64,000 nt of DNA, from positions 11,665,663-11,729,662 of the forward strand of contig CAMTDV010000009.1 in NCBI GenBank assembly GCA_947069175.1, given 5' to 3'. The first letter of the stretch is position 1. Each line of letters begins with the position of its first letter. Below are positions 36,888 to 49,367 of the stretch, piece by piece. The stretch is from Scalesia atractyloides (taxonomy: Eukaryota; Streptophyta; Magnoliopsida; Asterales; Asteraceae). Both the position numbers and the translations under genes were made by a program. The notes under the pieces are model-generated. The model made no database searches, had not been told where the DNA came from, and saw only the letters and a program-made list of their open reading frames with translations.

Positions 36888-38044
36888 ATGTATAATTTTG
36901 TGAAAATTGTTAAAATTTGCTAATTTTGTCTCGATTCTCGTGTTTGCAGAACATCCAGCTTTCGTTCAATAAATTTCATAACACGTGCATCACGCTCGAC
37001 AAGACAATCTGTCCAACTCTCGAAGCATATGCCAGTATTCTCGAATTTATGGAACGAATTTCGATATATAAGGCGATCTCGGAAAAGACGGTGGTATATA
37101 GATCTCATGTATACAGATTTTGGAACGCCGCGTCACTAAACGAAGACAATACAGTGATCAAGTCTATTGTCTGTGTTGGAAATGAAGATAAGGAGTTTAC
37201 AGTGACTTAAACTGACATCCGCAAAATATTGAATTTCAACGATGAAGCGAACGATCCGATGCTACTTGATGAAAGGATGGTTAGAGGTTGTTTTTGTAGA
37301 ATGGGCTACAAAGGACACGTAAATGAATCAACCTTGAAGAAAGGGGGAGTTCCGAATCCCTATAAGTTCTTGATGCACGCGATCATTCCCGCATTCTGTC
37401 ATCGAAAGGCGTGTTTAGATGATATACAAGATTATATGGCGTGTATGGCTACAGCACTGATCCTTAACAAGAAATTCAACTTCTCTAAGCTCGTGTTCAC
37501 TTATATGAAGAACAACATGGGATCAAACAGGCTAGTTATGTGTCCTAGATTAGTACAAGTGCTCATCAACGATAAGTTCAAGAAAATTGCGAAAGATCCT
37601 AACGACATTGTTTATCTTAGTCATCTGGATGATACAACAGTGAAGACGCTTATCACTTTCTAGAAACAAGCTTCAGCACCGGTTGCAAAGCCTTTATTTG
37701 GTGCTATAGTGTCTGCTGATTATATCGCACCACCAGAATACAAATGGCGTAAGGAAGGTAGTTGTGACGAGAAAGAAGTAAATGCTGAGTTAGAATGGTT
37801 GTCGACGTTCAAAGAAAAACGCACCGACTGGTTCTTGAAGAAAGTCGTTGAAGAGAATGAAAGGCAAAGAAAGTTGAAACTATGTTGATTGACGAAGAAG
37901 AACCTGAAAATGTTCAACCTGAAGCGGGTTCGAGTGTTGCTGTGAATGTTGAAAGTCAAGAGATTGAGAAAGATACTCAAGAAGATGATGTGATCTCTGC
38001 AACGTCCGACAAGGATGAAGATAGCGATGATTCTCTAGAAAAAG
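36385..38044 (+). pseudogene. Copia C env-position ORF, unit 1 (spliced structure)
   Basis: A 9-nt first exon ATGGCAATG (36385-36393) is followed by the donor GTAAGAATTT. The acceptor CGTGTTTGCAG ends at 36949, and the next codons read NIQLSFNKFHNTCITL. The predicted intron is 556 nt. The protein region matches the conserved domain of the extra ORF of SIRE-like elements: VVYRSHVYRFWNAASLN, then DIRKILNFNDEAND, MVRGCFCRMGYKGHV and FSKLVFTYMKNNMGSNRLVMCP. Internal stops lie at 37208 (in EFTVT-stop) and 37661. The function of the family is unknown. The fragment ends where unit 2 begins. Confidence 0.7.
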
Positions 38045-39436
38045 CAACATCAGGATCGTAGTTAGGAAATAATTGATCAGAGTTTCAAAACACCAAACTT
38101 TTATATTACACAAAATGGGATAAAACCCAAATTTCAATTACAATACATTTGTAGGGATAAACCCTGACTTATAGAAAACATAAATTCCGTTTATTTAGGT
38201 AACTTTTATAGCCACTTTTCTAAGCCTTAAGTGCTCTCCATCTGGCTTCTATTAGCTTCACATTAAGTTACCTGAAACGCGTTTTAAAAACATTTTATCA
38301 GCAAGAAATACTGTTGAATACATCATAGTATAATTAAAACAAGTTTTATAGCTTTACAGTTATTGAGAGCATCCGCATTTACAATGTTTATATCTACAAC
38401 ATTACCCAATCAATACTGTCATTCCTGACTCGTGGGTCATGTTACCCATTGGCAAAAATCCATTTGCCCAACAGTAACGGATTCAAATTTCATACACAAA
38501 ACCCCAACATGCCGGCAGTAATTGTAGAATACATATACTCATCATTGTTAAGCACAATTAAAATATTTTGACTCACAAAAAGGTTTATAAAAAGAGAATG
38601 TACTCACTTTGAAAACCTAGGTATTCTTACGGAGTTCCTGGTGAAAATTCTTGATTACTTCCAGTAATTTCTATTTAAAACATACAATGCACATGCGTTA
38701 GTAAATTAACCCAGGTCACTTTTAGCCATACAACCAAGACAGAACCCCAGCGTGCGTAGTCAGGCAGGGCCTTGACATGCGTCGTTAGGTCCTAAATCAA
38801 TCGGGTAGGATAACCATACAACACAAGATAGAACCACAACGTACTCAGTCGGGCAGAGCCTTGACATGCGTTGGCGGGTTCTAACTCAGGTAGGGTAACA
38901 AATTAGTGATCGGGGGTTAAGATACTTACAACGGGCAGCGCTTCGCAGGTTTAGGGGGTTTTGACAGAAACAGAGATATAGAGAGTATACGATCGATTCA
39001 GAAGATCGAAAGTGAGTGACGATTTCAGTCCCAGGCCGCTCCTTTTATACCCGAACTTGACCTCCCCCATGCGTCGCGCGGGTTGCTGGGTCGTGCGCCT
39101 AAGATGCCTAGCTAGGCTAGGTCAGCCTGGTCACAAGTGTAGGGTTGCCAGATGGCGAGAAACGGTGACACGTCACCTTGATACCTCCCGCGCGTCGCGA
39201 AAGAGACTGGTGTCTCTGGCACGTGGCGCCTGGGCTGTCCAGGTGAGCCTGTCTCGTTTTGCATGCTGCATCTCGATTCTCGTGTCCGGTTTGTCGTTTC
39301 GGCTCGGTTTGGGTGTGTTGGAGAGTTGTTACAATTAGCTTGGACTTGGTCAACTGAGTGAATTGTTAAAACTGCTAAAAATTTAAAAGTTCATGGTCAA
39401 AATTGAAAATTTTGAAAAATTTGGTTTTGGTTTGAT

Positions 39437-40365
39437 CAAGTTCGCCCGAACTTGTTCAGGGCTTACTTACAATGTTCTGAACACAAGTTCACCTGGACTT
39501 GTTTATGCTTAACAAACATAATTAACAAGTTCGCCCGGACTTGTACTAATCTTAATTGATTATTTTTACAAGTTCGCCCGAACTTGTTAGGTATAAATAT
39601 AACACAAGTCCGCACGAACTTCATTACTATTTTCAGAACTTTGAGAGCGAACTTGAGGCGATTTGAGCGAACTTTGATTTTGCACACTTTATACCGAATT
39701 GCAGCCCTAATTAAGAGTGAATCTTAGTGATTCGCACACTAAGGATCATGGCAATGGTAAGAATTTGGATTTTGGACCGTGAATTGATAGAGATTGAACG
39801 TTATAGATCTGATTTGGACCATTGGACTTTATTTAGAGTGTTATAGGATGAATTGGACCATAAAATGTATTAAATAAACATAATCGATCCTTAACATACA
39901 ATGAATTTGATTCGGAACCTCATGAACATGGTGTTGCAGGATTTCAATGAAAACGATTACAAGTTCGCCCGAACTTGTCAATTGGTTCCTTGAACCAAAT
40001 TTGGTCGAACTTGTCCAAAAATGTTAAAATGTTAAAGATTTCACAAGTTCGCCCGAACTTGCCTAATAAAATTCAAAAATCTTGAATCTTTGACAAGTTC
40101 GCCCGAACTTGTCTAAACCTGTTTCAAAATCATAAGTCTTTTACAAGTTCACCCGAACTTGTTTAAAGATTAATCAAAATGATTTAATAAGTTCCACCGG
40201 ACTTGATAGAAATGTGATGTAACTTGTCTAAACCTGTTTCAAAATCATAAGTCTTTTACAAGTTCACCCGAACTTGTTTAAAGATTAATCAAAATGATTT
40301 AATAAGTTCCACCGGACTTGATAGAAATGTGATGTTTATATGCATATCAAGTTCGCCCGAACTTG
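39437..40365 (+). repeat. Palindromic-motif array, unit 2
   Basis: Same array as unit 1, with two extra motif copies from the local 115-bp duplication (40106-40335). The last copy, at 40348, is the exact 18-mer, whereas unit 1 has GCCGG there. Confidence 0.88.
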
Positions 40366-41522
40366 ATGTATAATTTTGTGAAAATTGTTAAAATTTGCTA
40401 ATTTTGTCTCGATTCTCGTGTTTGCAGAACATCCAGCTTTCGTTCAATAAATTTCATAACACGTGCATCACGCTCGACAAGACAATCTGTCCAACTCTCG
40501 AAGCATATGCCAGTATTCTCGAATTTATGGAACGAATTTCGATATATAAGGCGATCTCGGAAAAGACGGTGGTATATAGATCTCATGTATACAGATTTTG
40601 GAACGCCGCGTCACTAAACGAAGACAATACAGTGATCAAGTCTATTGTCTGTGTTAGAAATGAAGATAAGGAGTTTACGGTGACTTAAGCTGACATCCGC
40701 AAAATATTGAATTTCAACGATGAAGCGAACGATCCGATGCTACTTGATGAAAGGATGGTTAGAGGTTGTTTTTGTAGAATGGGCTACAAAGCACACGTAA
40801 ATGAATCAACCTTGAAGAAAGGGGGAGTTCCGAATCCCTATAAGTTCTTGATGCACGCGATCATTCCCGCATTCTGTCATCGAAAGGCGGGTTTAGATGA
40901 TGTACAAGATTATATGGCGTGTATGGCTACAGCACTGATCCTTAACAAGAAATTCAACTTCTCTAAGCTCGTGTTCACTTATATGAAGAACAACATGGGA
41001 TCAAACAGGCTAGTTATGTGTCCTAGATTAGTACAAGTGCTCATCAACGATAAGTTCAAGAAAATTGCGAAAGATCCTAACGACATTGTTTATCTTAGTC
41101 ATCTGGATGATACAACAGTGAAGACGCTTATCACTTTCTAGAAACAAGCTTCAGCACCGGTTGCAAAGCCTTTATTTGGTGCTATAGTGTCTGCTGATTA
41201 TATCGCACCACCAGAATACAAATGGCGTAAGGAAGGTAGTGGTGACGAGAAAGAAGTAAATGCTGAGTTAGAATGGTTGTCGACGTTCAAAGAAAAACGC
41301 ACCGACTGGTTCTTGAAGAAAGTCGTTGAAGAGAATGAAAGGCAAAGAAAGTTGAAACTATGTTGATTGACGAAGAAGAACCTGAAAATGTTCAACCTGA
41401 AGCGGGTTCGAGTGTTGCTGTGAATGTTGAAAGTCAAGAGATTGAGAAAGATACTCAAGAAGATGATGTGATCTCTGCAACGTCCGACAAGGATGAAGAT
41501 AGCGATGATTCTCTAGAAAAAG
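39748..41522 (+). pseudogene. Copia C env-position ORF, unit 2
   Basis: Same layout as unit 1: ATGGCAATG at 39748-39756, donor GTAAG, acceptor ending at 40427, coding from 40428. The same internal stops are present (about 40686 and 41139), which shows that the duplication came after those mutations. Few substitutions separate it from unit 1 (for example MGYKAH instead of MGYKGH). Confidence 0.7.
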
Positions 41523-42911
41523 CAACATCAGGATCGTAGTTAGGAAATAATTGATCAGAGTTTCAAAACACCAAACTTTTATATTACACAAAATGGGATA
41601 AAACCCAAATTTCAATTACAATACATTTGTAGGGATAAACCCTGACTTATAGAAAACATAAATTCCGTTTATTTAGGTAACTTTTATAGCCACTTTTCTA
41701 AGCCTTAAGTGCTCTCCATCTGGCTTCTATTAGCTTCACATTAAGTTACCTGAAACGCGTTTTAAAAACATTTTATCAGCAAGAAATACTGTTGAATACA
41801 TCATAGTATAATTAAAACAAGTTTTATAGCTTTACAGTTATTGAGAGCATCCGCATTTACAATGTTTATATCTACAACATTACCCAATCAATACTGTCAC
41901 TCCTGACTCGTTGGTCATGTTACCCATTGGCAAAAATCCATTTGTCCAACAGTAACGGATTCAAATTTCATACACAAAACCCCAACATGCCGGCAGTAAT
42001 TGTAGAATACATATACTCATCATTGTTAAGCACAATTAAAATATTTTGACTCACAAAAAGGTTTATAAAAAGAGAATGTACTCACTTTGAAAACCTAGGT
42101 ATTCTTACGGAGTTCCTGGTGAAAATTCTTGATTACTTCCAGTAATTTCTATTTAAAACATACAATGCACATGCGTTAGTAAATTAACCCAGGTCACTTT
42201 TAGCCATACAACCAAGACAGAACCCCAGCGTGCGTAGTCAGGCAGGGCCTTGACATGCGTCGTTAGGTCCTAAATCAATCGGGTAGGATAACCATACAAC
42301 ACAAGATAGAACCACAACGTACTCAGTCGGGCAGAGCCTTGACATGCGTTGGCGGGTTCTAACTCAGGTAGGGTAACAAATTAGTGATCGGGGGTTAAGA
42401 TACTTACAACGGGCAGCGCTTCGCAGGTTTAGGGGGTTTTGACAGAAACAGAGATATAGAGTATACGATCGATTCAGAAGATCGAAAGTGAGTGACGATT
42501 TCAGTCCCAGGCCGCTCCTTTTATACCCGAACTTGACCTCCCCCACGCGTCGCGCGGGTTGCTGGGTCTGCGCCTAAGATGCCTAGCTAGGCTAGGTCAG
42601 CCTGGTCACAAGTGTAGGGTTGCCAGATGGCGAGAAACGGTGACATGTCACCTTGATACCTCCCGCGCGTCGCGAAAGAGACTGGTGTCTCTGGCACGTG
42701 GCGCCTGGGCTGTCCAGGTGAGCCTGTCTCGTTTTGCATGCCGCATCTCGATTCTCGTGTCCGGTTTGTCGTTTCGGCTCGGTTTGGGTGTTTTGGAGAG
42801 TTGTTACAATTAGCTTGGACTTGGTCAACTGAGTGAATTGTTAAAACTGCTAAAAATTTAAAAGTTCATGGTCAAAATTGAAAATTTTGAAAAATTTGGT
42901 TTTGGTTTGAT

Positions 42912-43725
42912 CAAGTTCGCCCGAACTTGTTCAGGGCTTACTTACAATGTTCTGAACACAAGTTCACCTGGACTTGTTTATGCTTAACAAACATAATTAA
43001 CAAGTTCGCCCGGACTTGTACTAATCTTAATTGATTATTTTTACAAGTTCGCCCGAACTTGTTAGGTATAAATATAACACAAGTCCGCCCGAACTTCATT
43101 ACTATTTTCAGAACTTTGAGAGCGAACTTGAGGCGATTTGAGCGAACTTTGATTTTGCACACTTTATACCGAATTGCAGCCCTAATTAAGAGTGAATCTT
43201 AGTGATTCGCACACTAAGGATCATGGCAATGGTAAGAATTTGGATTTTGGACCGTGAATTGATAGAGATTGAACGTTATAGATCTGATTTGGACCATTGG
43301 ACTTTATTTAGAGTGTTATAGGATGAATTGGACCATAAAATGTATTAAATAAACATAATCGATCCTTAACATACAATGAATTTGATTCGGAACCTCATGA
43401 ACATGGTGTTGCAGGTTTTCAATGAAAACGATTACAAGTTCGCCCGAACTTGTCAATTGGTTCCTTGAACCAAATTTGGTCGAACTTGTCCAAAAATGTT
43501 AAAATGTTAAAGATTTCACAAGTTCGCCCGAACTTGCCTAATAAAATTCAAAAATCTTGAATCTTTGACAAGTTCGCCCGAACTTGTCTAAACCTGTTTC
43601 AAAATCATAAGTCTTTTACAAGTTCACCCGAACTTGTTTAAAGATTAATCAAAATGGTTTAATAAGTTCCACCGGACTTGATAGAAATGTGATGTTTATA
43701 TGCATATCAAGTTCGCCCGAACTTG
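42912..43725 (+). repeat. Palindromic-motif array, unit 3
   Basis: Same array as unit 1, without the unit-2 extra 115 bp. First exact motif at 42912, last at 43708. Confidence 0.88.
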
Positions 43726-46700
43726 ATGTATAATTTTGTGAAAATTGTTAAAATTTGCTAATTTTGTCTCGATTCTCGTGTTTGCAGAACATCCAGCTTT
43801 CGTTCAATAAATTTCATAACACGTGCATCACGCTCGACAAGACAATCTGTCTATCTCTCGAAGCATATGACAGTATTCTCGAATTTATGGAACGAATTTC
43901 GATATATAAGGCGATCTCGGAAAAGACGGTGGTATATAGATCTCATGTATACAGATTTTGGAACGCCGCGTCACTAAACGAAGACAATACAGTGATCAAG
44001 TCTATTGTCTGTGTTGGAAATGAAGATAAGGAGTTTACAGTGACTTAAGCTAACATCCGCAAAATATTGAATTTCAACGAAGAAGCGAACGATCCGATGC
44101 TACTTGATGAAAGGATGGTTAGAGGTTGTTTTTGTAGAATGGGCTACAAAGCACACGTAAATGAATCAACCTTGAAGAAAGGGGGAGTTCCGAATCCCTA
44201 TAAGTTCTTGATGCACGCGATCATTCCCGCATTCTGTCATCGAAAGGCGGGTTTAGATGATGTACAAGATTATATGGCGTGTATGGCTACAGCACTGATC
44301 CTTAATAAGAAATTCAACTTCTCTAAGCTCGTGTTCACTTATATGAAGAACAACATGGGATCAAACAGGCTAGTTATGTGTCCTAGATTAGTACAAGTGC
44401 TCATCGACGATAAGTTCAAGAAAATTGCGAAAGATCCTAACGACATTATTTATCTTAGTCATCTGGATGATACAACAGTGAAGACGCTTATCACTTTCTA
44501 GAAACAAGCTTCAGCACCGGTTGCAAAGCCTTTATTTGGTGCTATAGTGTCTGCTGATTATATCGCACCACAGAATACAAATGGCGTAAGGAAGGTAGTG
44601 GTGACGAGAAAGAAGTAAATGCTGAGTTAGAATGGTTGTCGACGTTCAAAGAAAAACGCACCGACTGGTTCTTGAAGAAAGTCGTTGAAGAGAATGAAAG
44701 GCAAAGAAAGTTGAAACTATGTTGATTGACGAAGAACCTGAAAATGTTCAACCTGAAGCGGGTTCGAGTGTTGCTGTGAATGTTGAAAGTCAAGAGATTG
44801 AGAAAGATACTCAAGAAGATGATGTGATCTCTGCAACGTCCGACAAGGATGAAAATAGCGATGATTCTCTAGAAAAGCAACAAAGAAAGCTATCGCTGAA
44901 AAAGAATCAGAGAAGATAAAAGAAACTGATGCTGATTATGAACCGGAAATTGAAAAGGGTTCTGATGAGGAGAGACCTAAGAAAAAGGCGAAACGTGTTA
45001 AGTCTTCTCCAAAAGATACAACATCTAAGACTACAGGATCTCCCAGTACCAAAGGCAAGAAAGTTCAAAAGCCGAAAAGCAGACATTACATTGGCAAAAA
45101 GAAAGGTACATAAGTCATATAAGAACCTTCTGGTGCAAAAGAATCAGGAGTTACACAAGAACCTCCTGCGGCTGAAATGATTCAAACTTCTACAGTTCAA
45201 GACACGATTGTCCAAACAGGATCTACAAAAGAACCTCCTGAATCTAGTTTGCTTGAAATTCCTATCATTATGTCTCAAGATCCTCCAACAACTTCATAAC
45301 CAGAAAATTCTACTCCAAAAGATGTTCCTGTTCAAACACCGAAGAGTACTCCAAAGTCAACACCTGGAAACATCCCTGACGAGCCTGTCAATATTCAAGA
45401 TTTGAATGATTTCTTCCCAGAATCTGATGTTGATGAACTGGAGAAAAAAGTTAAGGTTTTGGAAGATAAAGTATCAAAAAACGAAGCTGAGAAAGCTGCT
45501 TTAGAGAACATAGTAAAGCAAAGCGAAGTTTAGAAAGAAATCTTGAACGACAAACTGAAGTTTTTAGAAGATGATTGAGGTTATTTGAAGGCGTTGATAG
45601 AAAGTTTGCAAGATGCGAACGAACGACTGCAGAAAGAAATTGCAGAACTACAATCAGAGAGAGAATTGAATGATAGAAGATTCAACAGACTACAGAAAGT
45701 ATTATCCAACAGTCTGGGAATTGATTTTTCTGCAGAATATGCAAGATTAGATTTGCAAGAGGCTAAAGAGAAAGCAGAGAAAGAATTATCAGAACAGGGG
45801 AAGGGTAAGCATGTAATTGTAAGTATGCCCGAGATAACTGAGCCTGTGATTGAATCTGTGAAAGCTTCTGAGTCTGAGAATTCCCGAGAAAGAAACTGAG
45901 CATAAAGCCGATGATGAAGCTGATGATGATAATGATGAAGAACCTGTTAATGATCCTAAAGACAACTCCGATAACGATGATGGAAATAATGATGACCAGG
46001 GTGGAGTTGGTTTAAAGGTTTTTGATGCTAAAGTAACAGATGAATTTGATTTTTCCTTACTGCTAAGCGATGCTACAAATATGATGGAAGATCAAAATCG
46101 GAGGGAGCAGACAGGGCAAACAGGGCAAACTGATGAAGATTTATCTGATGCGATCGTTGCAATGCCTGTTGCTGCTATGTCGACAAAGACATTGGTTCTT
46201 ATGTTAGAACATAACGTTGAGGAAGGTGAATTTGTTCACAATTATTCGAAAGAAGATTTGGCTAAGCTACTGAACATTGATGCTGAAACGTTTGATTTCG
46301 ATTTCGAAGAGCAAGTAGTGAACATAGATACGTTTGAACCGAATGAATACTGCTACAAATGAAGATCTGATGCAGATGATTATAACAAAGTTATTATTGA
46401 AGATTGGTCAGATGATGAAATAGATGAAGCAGTAAAATATGTTGGTGTGAATACAGACAGCTTTCCGACATTTGAAGAAATGTACGAGCAGCTAAATGAA
46501 GATCTGTTAAAAGAAAAGATAGCTAAGTCTGTACGAGAAGGAAAAGTTCCTAAGCCGATGACTAAGAAGAGATTGCTAAAGCTAAAAAGTCCTGGTTTAA
46601 AGAAATGCCGAGAGAAAGAAAGTTTCAACATCCGTTAGCATTTTTACTAGAGATGCAAATAAGTCATTGGGTGACATTCGAAGTTGGGGTTGGTTGAAAG

Positions 46701-47560
46701 AACTGAACGTCTACGCCATCAAAGGTGAATATGGAGTGCAGTAATTTAAATATTTGGCAAACTTCAGTACGTTAACGTATTGGGATGTGGAAGACTTAGT
46801 GTAGACGATAAATGTGAGTTACCACATGAAGTTTATTGATCAATTGTTGTGCAAGATGATAAAATTTGAAGCGACGCAGGGATTTATGTACTGGAAACCG
46901 TTTATACCGAAGCGCAGAATCAAAACAAATAAGAAAACGGGTGAGAAAGACATAACTTTGATTATGACGCGTCCGCGAGCAATGAAAAACATGCCCCTAA
47001 TGCCAATAGAACAAGAATTTTTATCCGTTGTTCAAATGGTGGCAAGTTGGTCCTGCAACATGTGAAGCTGTGATAGTGTTGAAGTTTGAAGAACATTTGG
47101 ATATTACAAAGGAAAGATTAGTTGAAATGTTTCAGAATGAAGGATTGAGAGGGTTATGGAGGACGATACCCACATAAACCCGATGTGGCTAGTGAATTGC
47201 TCTAAGGAGGATATTCGATGTTTATTCTTTAACAAGATATGTTATGAGAAGCGCGAGGAGGTACAAGCGATGCAGTATCAGAAGATAGTGAATGTTTGTT
47301 ACGCTCACGGAGTAAATTCTGGAAGAATGTGGGAGTCCAGTTGGAGAGAGCTTGAACGCAAAGAGTTTTTGAAAGAAGAAAGGCGTATGGAACGTTTTCA
47401 AGAAAAAACAAAGGAGGCAAAGCTTAGACGTTTTCAATTTATGACTAAAGTGCCACCTACAGATCAAACGCCTATTCTTGCACAAGAGAGAAGAAAAAAG
47501 CCTTACAAAAACTTCTTTGGGCGATGCAGATGAAAGATAGAGTTTTGAAGACTGATAAAG
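43223..47560 (+). pseudogene. Copia C env-position ORF, unit 3 with its full downstream part
   Basis: The first exon is ATGGCAATG at 43223-43231 and the acceptor ends at 43787. This is the only copy followed by the rest of the ORF. After the conserved domain (to 44499) come an acidic stretch (NVQPEAGSSVAVNVESQEIE), a Lys-rich part (44929-45405) and a strong coiled-coil-like region (45430-45900, LQDANERLQKEIAELQSERE). Next are an acidic linker (46081-46362) and a basic C-terminal part (46814-47533) with FEATQGFMYWKPFIPKRR and RRMERFQEKTKEAKLRRFQF. At least eight frame breaks occur. I see no signal peptide or membrane anchor. Confidence 0.65.
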
Positions 47561-47575
47561 ACGAAGACAATATCC

Positions 47576-48006
47576 AAGGGGGAGTCTGTTAGTACATAAT
47601 TTTTATGTCTTAGTCTTGTATCGAGTCTGTTTAGATTGGACTAGATTACATTAGAAAATGTCGTATTTATGTAAGTTGTTGATCAAGTTCGCCTGGAATC
47701 TAAATGTTGGAACAAGTTCGGCTGAACTTGTTCTAAGCAAGTTCGCCCGAATTTGTTCAAACCTAGCGAACTTGTGATCCTATAAATAGGTGCCTCTAGG
47801 ATTTCATTTGTAACTTTTGTAACTTTGGCATATCAGAGGCGAAGCTCTGTCGGATCTGGATCTCACATGTATTGAACTTTAAGATCAATAAACGAACAGT
47901 TTATCGAGTAATCTTTGCATATTTGATTAACATGTCATTTAGTTTCCGCCTAATTGGACATTAGTTACCAAATTAGGTTCTTGTACTATCAAGGAGCGAT
48001 CCAACA
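47576..48006 (+). repeat. Copia C polypurine tract and 3' LTR
   Basis: The tract AAGGGGGAGTC (47576-47586) directly precedes the LTR (47587-48006), which begins TGTTAGTACATAAT. Palindromic motifs are at 47713-47730 and 47738-47755, each with one base changed relative to the 5' LTR. The right target repeat is ACTAT at 48007-48011. Confidence 0.92.
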
Positions 48007-48011
48007 ACTAT

Positions 48012-49367
48012 CTACATACCATAAACTATTAAGGCAAGTAAAAGCTCCATGCACACAAGTAAATAATTAGTTCAGATGGGTTTCCAAAGCCAAAATGGCT
48101 TTGGATGGGGTCACAGATGCTCCAATCTAAATTCAGGAGAATGGTGAGTGGTTTGAGTTTGTCTTTGTAACCACTGTTGTGAACCACTTCCTGTCAGATG
48201 TTGGTAACCATAAGGATGCCTATTGACCCTTGGCTTTGAGGGTTTCTTGTAACCCTCATAGCTAAGAGGAACCTTTTGATAAACAGGTTGGCCATATCCT
48301 CTTGGAAACCTGTTTGCAGGTGGTACATCTGTCACTTGTACCTCTCTGGAACATAGGTTTTGGTCAGTGCTTTAGTAACAGATGTTTCAACAGGTTCAAA
48401 GGTCTGCTTAGATTTATTTCTAGCAGAGCTTGAACCTTGACTTTCAAGAGCTTTTGTTTTGATCTCTTTTACCTTTTCATCATAGGTTTTAAGATACACA
48501 CACTCCTGAGCCTTGTGATTTGTCTTATCACAGACGATACATTTTGAGGAATTTGGGATCACACAAGTTTTGTTAATGTCATAAGCTCTTAAAAGAAAAC
48601 AGTTTTCAGATACATGATTTCTTTTCTCACAAAAATTGCAAAACAAGTTTTTGACCTTTTCCTTCTTCCTTTTATCAGACCTCTTTTCAACAAATGTTGT
48701 AACATCTGCTGGAAGATCCTTAATAGGAATGACTCTTGCCTTTGGTGCTTTGACACCATCAATGGTTGTGAAGTCTATTGGCTTGAAATTTTCTAAAATG
48801 TCACACTCATCTGACCATGTGGGTTAAATTGATATTTCTCAACCTCCTCAAAAATTAAGGATCCCTCATGTTTTTCCAAAATGATTTTGTTTCCATTCTT
48901 ATCTGTGACTTTTATTTCTTCTCCATCCAAGTTTTTGGGGACAACTTCAACCAAACCAGAATCAATTTTAGCATCATTTTCAGAAATTTGATCATTGTTT
49001 TAAAACCAATTCCAAATTTTATGTTTCTCTTGATCTGTTTTTCCAACATAATCTCATAACCTTTACAAGAGTCAACCCATTTTTCACATGTGATTTGTGT
49101 GGATTCTAACTCCTTTTTGCAAACTTGGTATTTTTCTACCATAGTTTGGAGTTGGTCTTTGTTATGCTTGCCTCATGCTTCAGGCTGCTGATTTCAGAAT
49201 CTTTGTTAACGAACTTTGTTTTTAACTCTTTTGTGCGTTTTTCAAAATTTAGTTCATCTTCCAAAATTTTGTTTCTAAGGTTCTCATTTACCCTTTTTAT
49301 GTTTGCAAAAGCTATGATCATTTTTCAGAACATAGATCTTTGAGGATCTGGGGATACCTTAGAAGCA
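48012..49367 (-). pseudogene. Copia A gag-pol linker and start of protease
   Basis: This part lies between element F and Copia C. Read on - it has a coiled-coil-like stretch (FEKRTKELKTKFVNKDSEISSLK, 49270-49200). It continues with VEKYQVCKKELESTQ and a zinc finger CNFCEKRNHVSENC (about 48640-48600) followed by a second Cys/His group CIVCDKTNHKAQEC. A Tyr/Pro/Gly-rich run NRFPRGYGQPVYQKVPLSYE is at 48320-48260. It closes with the codons leading to WYV of the protease, where Copia C is inserted. Two or more frameshifts. Confidence 0.78.

Larger units (their letters stand above)
34681..44882 (+). repeat. Three-unit tandem array of ~3.4 kb (Gypsy D LTR fragment plus Copia C ORF region)
   Basis: The units begin with CAACATCAGGATCG at 34681, 38045 and 41523, so two complete periods are 3364 and 3478 bp, and a third copy reaches CAACA at 44878-44882. 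Each unit holds about 1.29 kb of the Gypsy D LTR (lacking its first 90 bp), the target-site flank ATTAGC, the palindrome array, a spliceable first exon and about 1.1 kb of env-position coding sequence. The break joins LTR and ORF at the shared 5-mer CAACA. Copies are nearly identical by eye. Unit 2 has an extra 115 bp (40106-40220 repeated at 40221-40335). Unit 3 has a 1-nt and a 3-nt deletion near 44572 and 44733. Confidence 0.9.
18000..48006 (+). mobile_element. Copia C: SIRE-like Copia retrotransposon on the + strand
   Basis: LTRs are at 18000-18415 and 47587-48006, with TGTTAGTACATAAT at the 5' end of each. The target duplication ACTAT (17995-17999, 48007-48011) is perfect. The order is LTR, primer site, leader rich in palindromic motifs, gag (19073 on), zinc-finger linker, protease/integrase/RT/RNase H (22792-26277), spacer, env-position ORF, polypurine tract and LTR. 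Gypsy D is inserted in the spacer, and the ORF region is triplicated together with part of the D LTR. By eye the two LTRs differ by about 16-17 substitutions plus a few gaps in ~415 bp, so this is not a brand-new insertion. Many stops interrupt pol. Confidence 0.93.

Noticed and set aside
37720..38137. Minus-strand frames opposite the Copia C ORF (also 41198-41615 and 44542-44814)
   Set aside because: They are antisense to a recognised coding region and cross the LTR junction; their composition is that of a shadow frame.
34681..44882. Classical satellite DNA
   Set aside because: Only three units, each made of an LTR fragment plus a retroelement ORF, so it is a local segmental duplication.
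36950..47560. True viral envelope gene downstream of pol
   Set aside because: No signal peptide, transmembrane helix or cleavage site is visible; only position recalls env.
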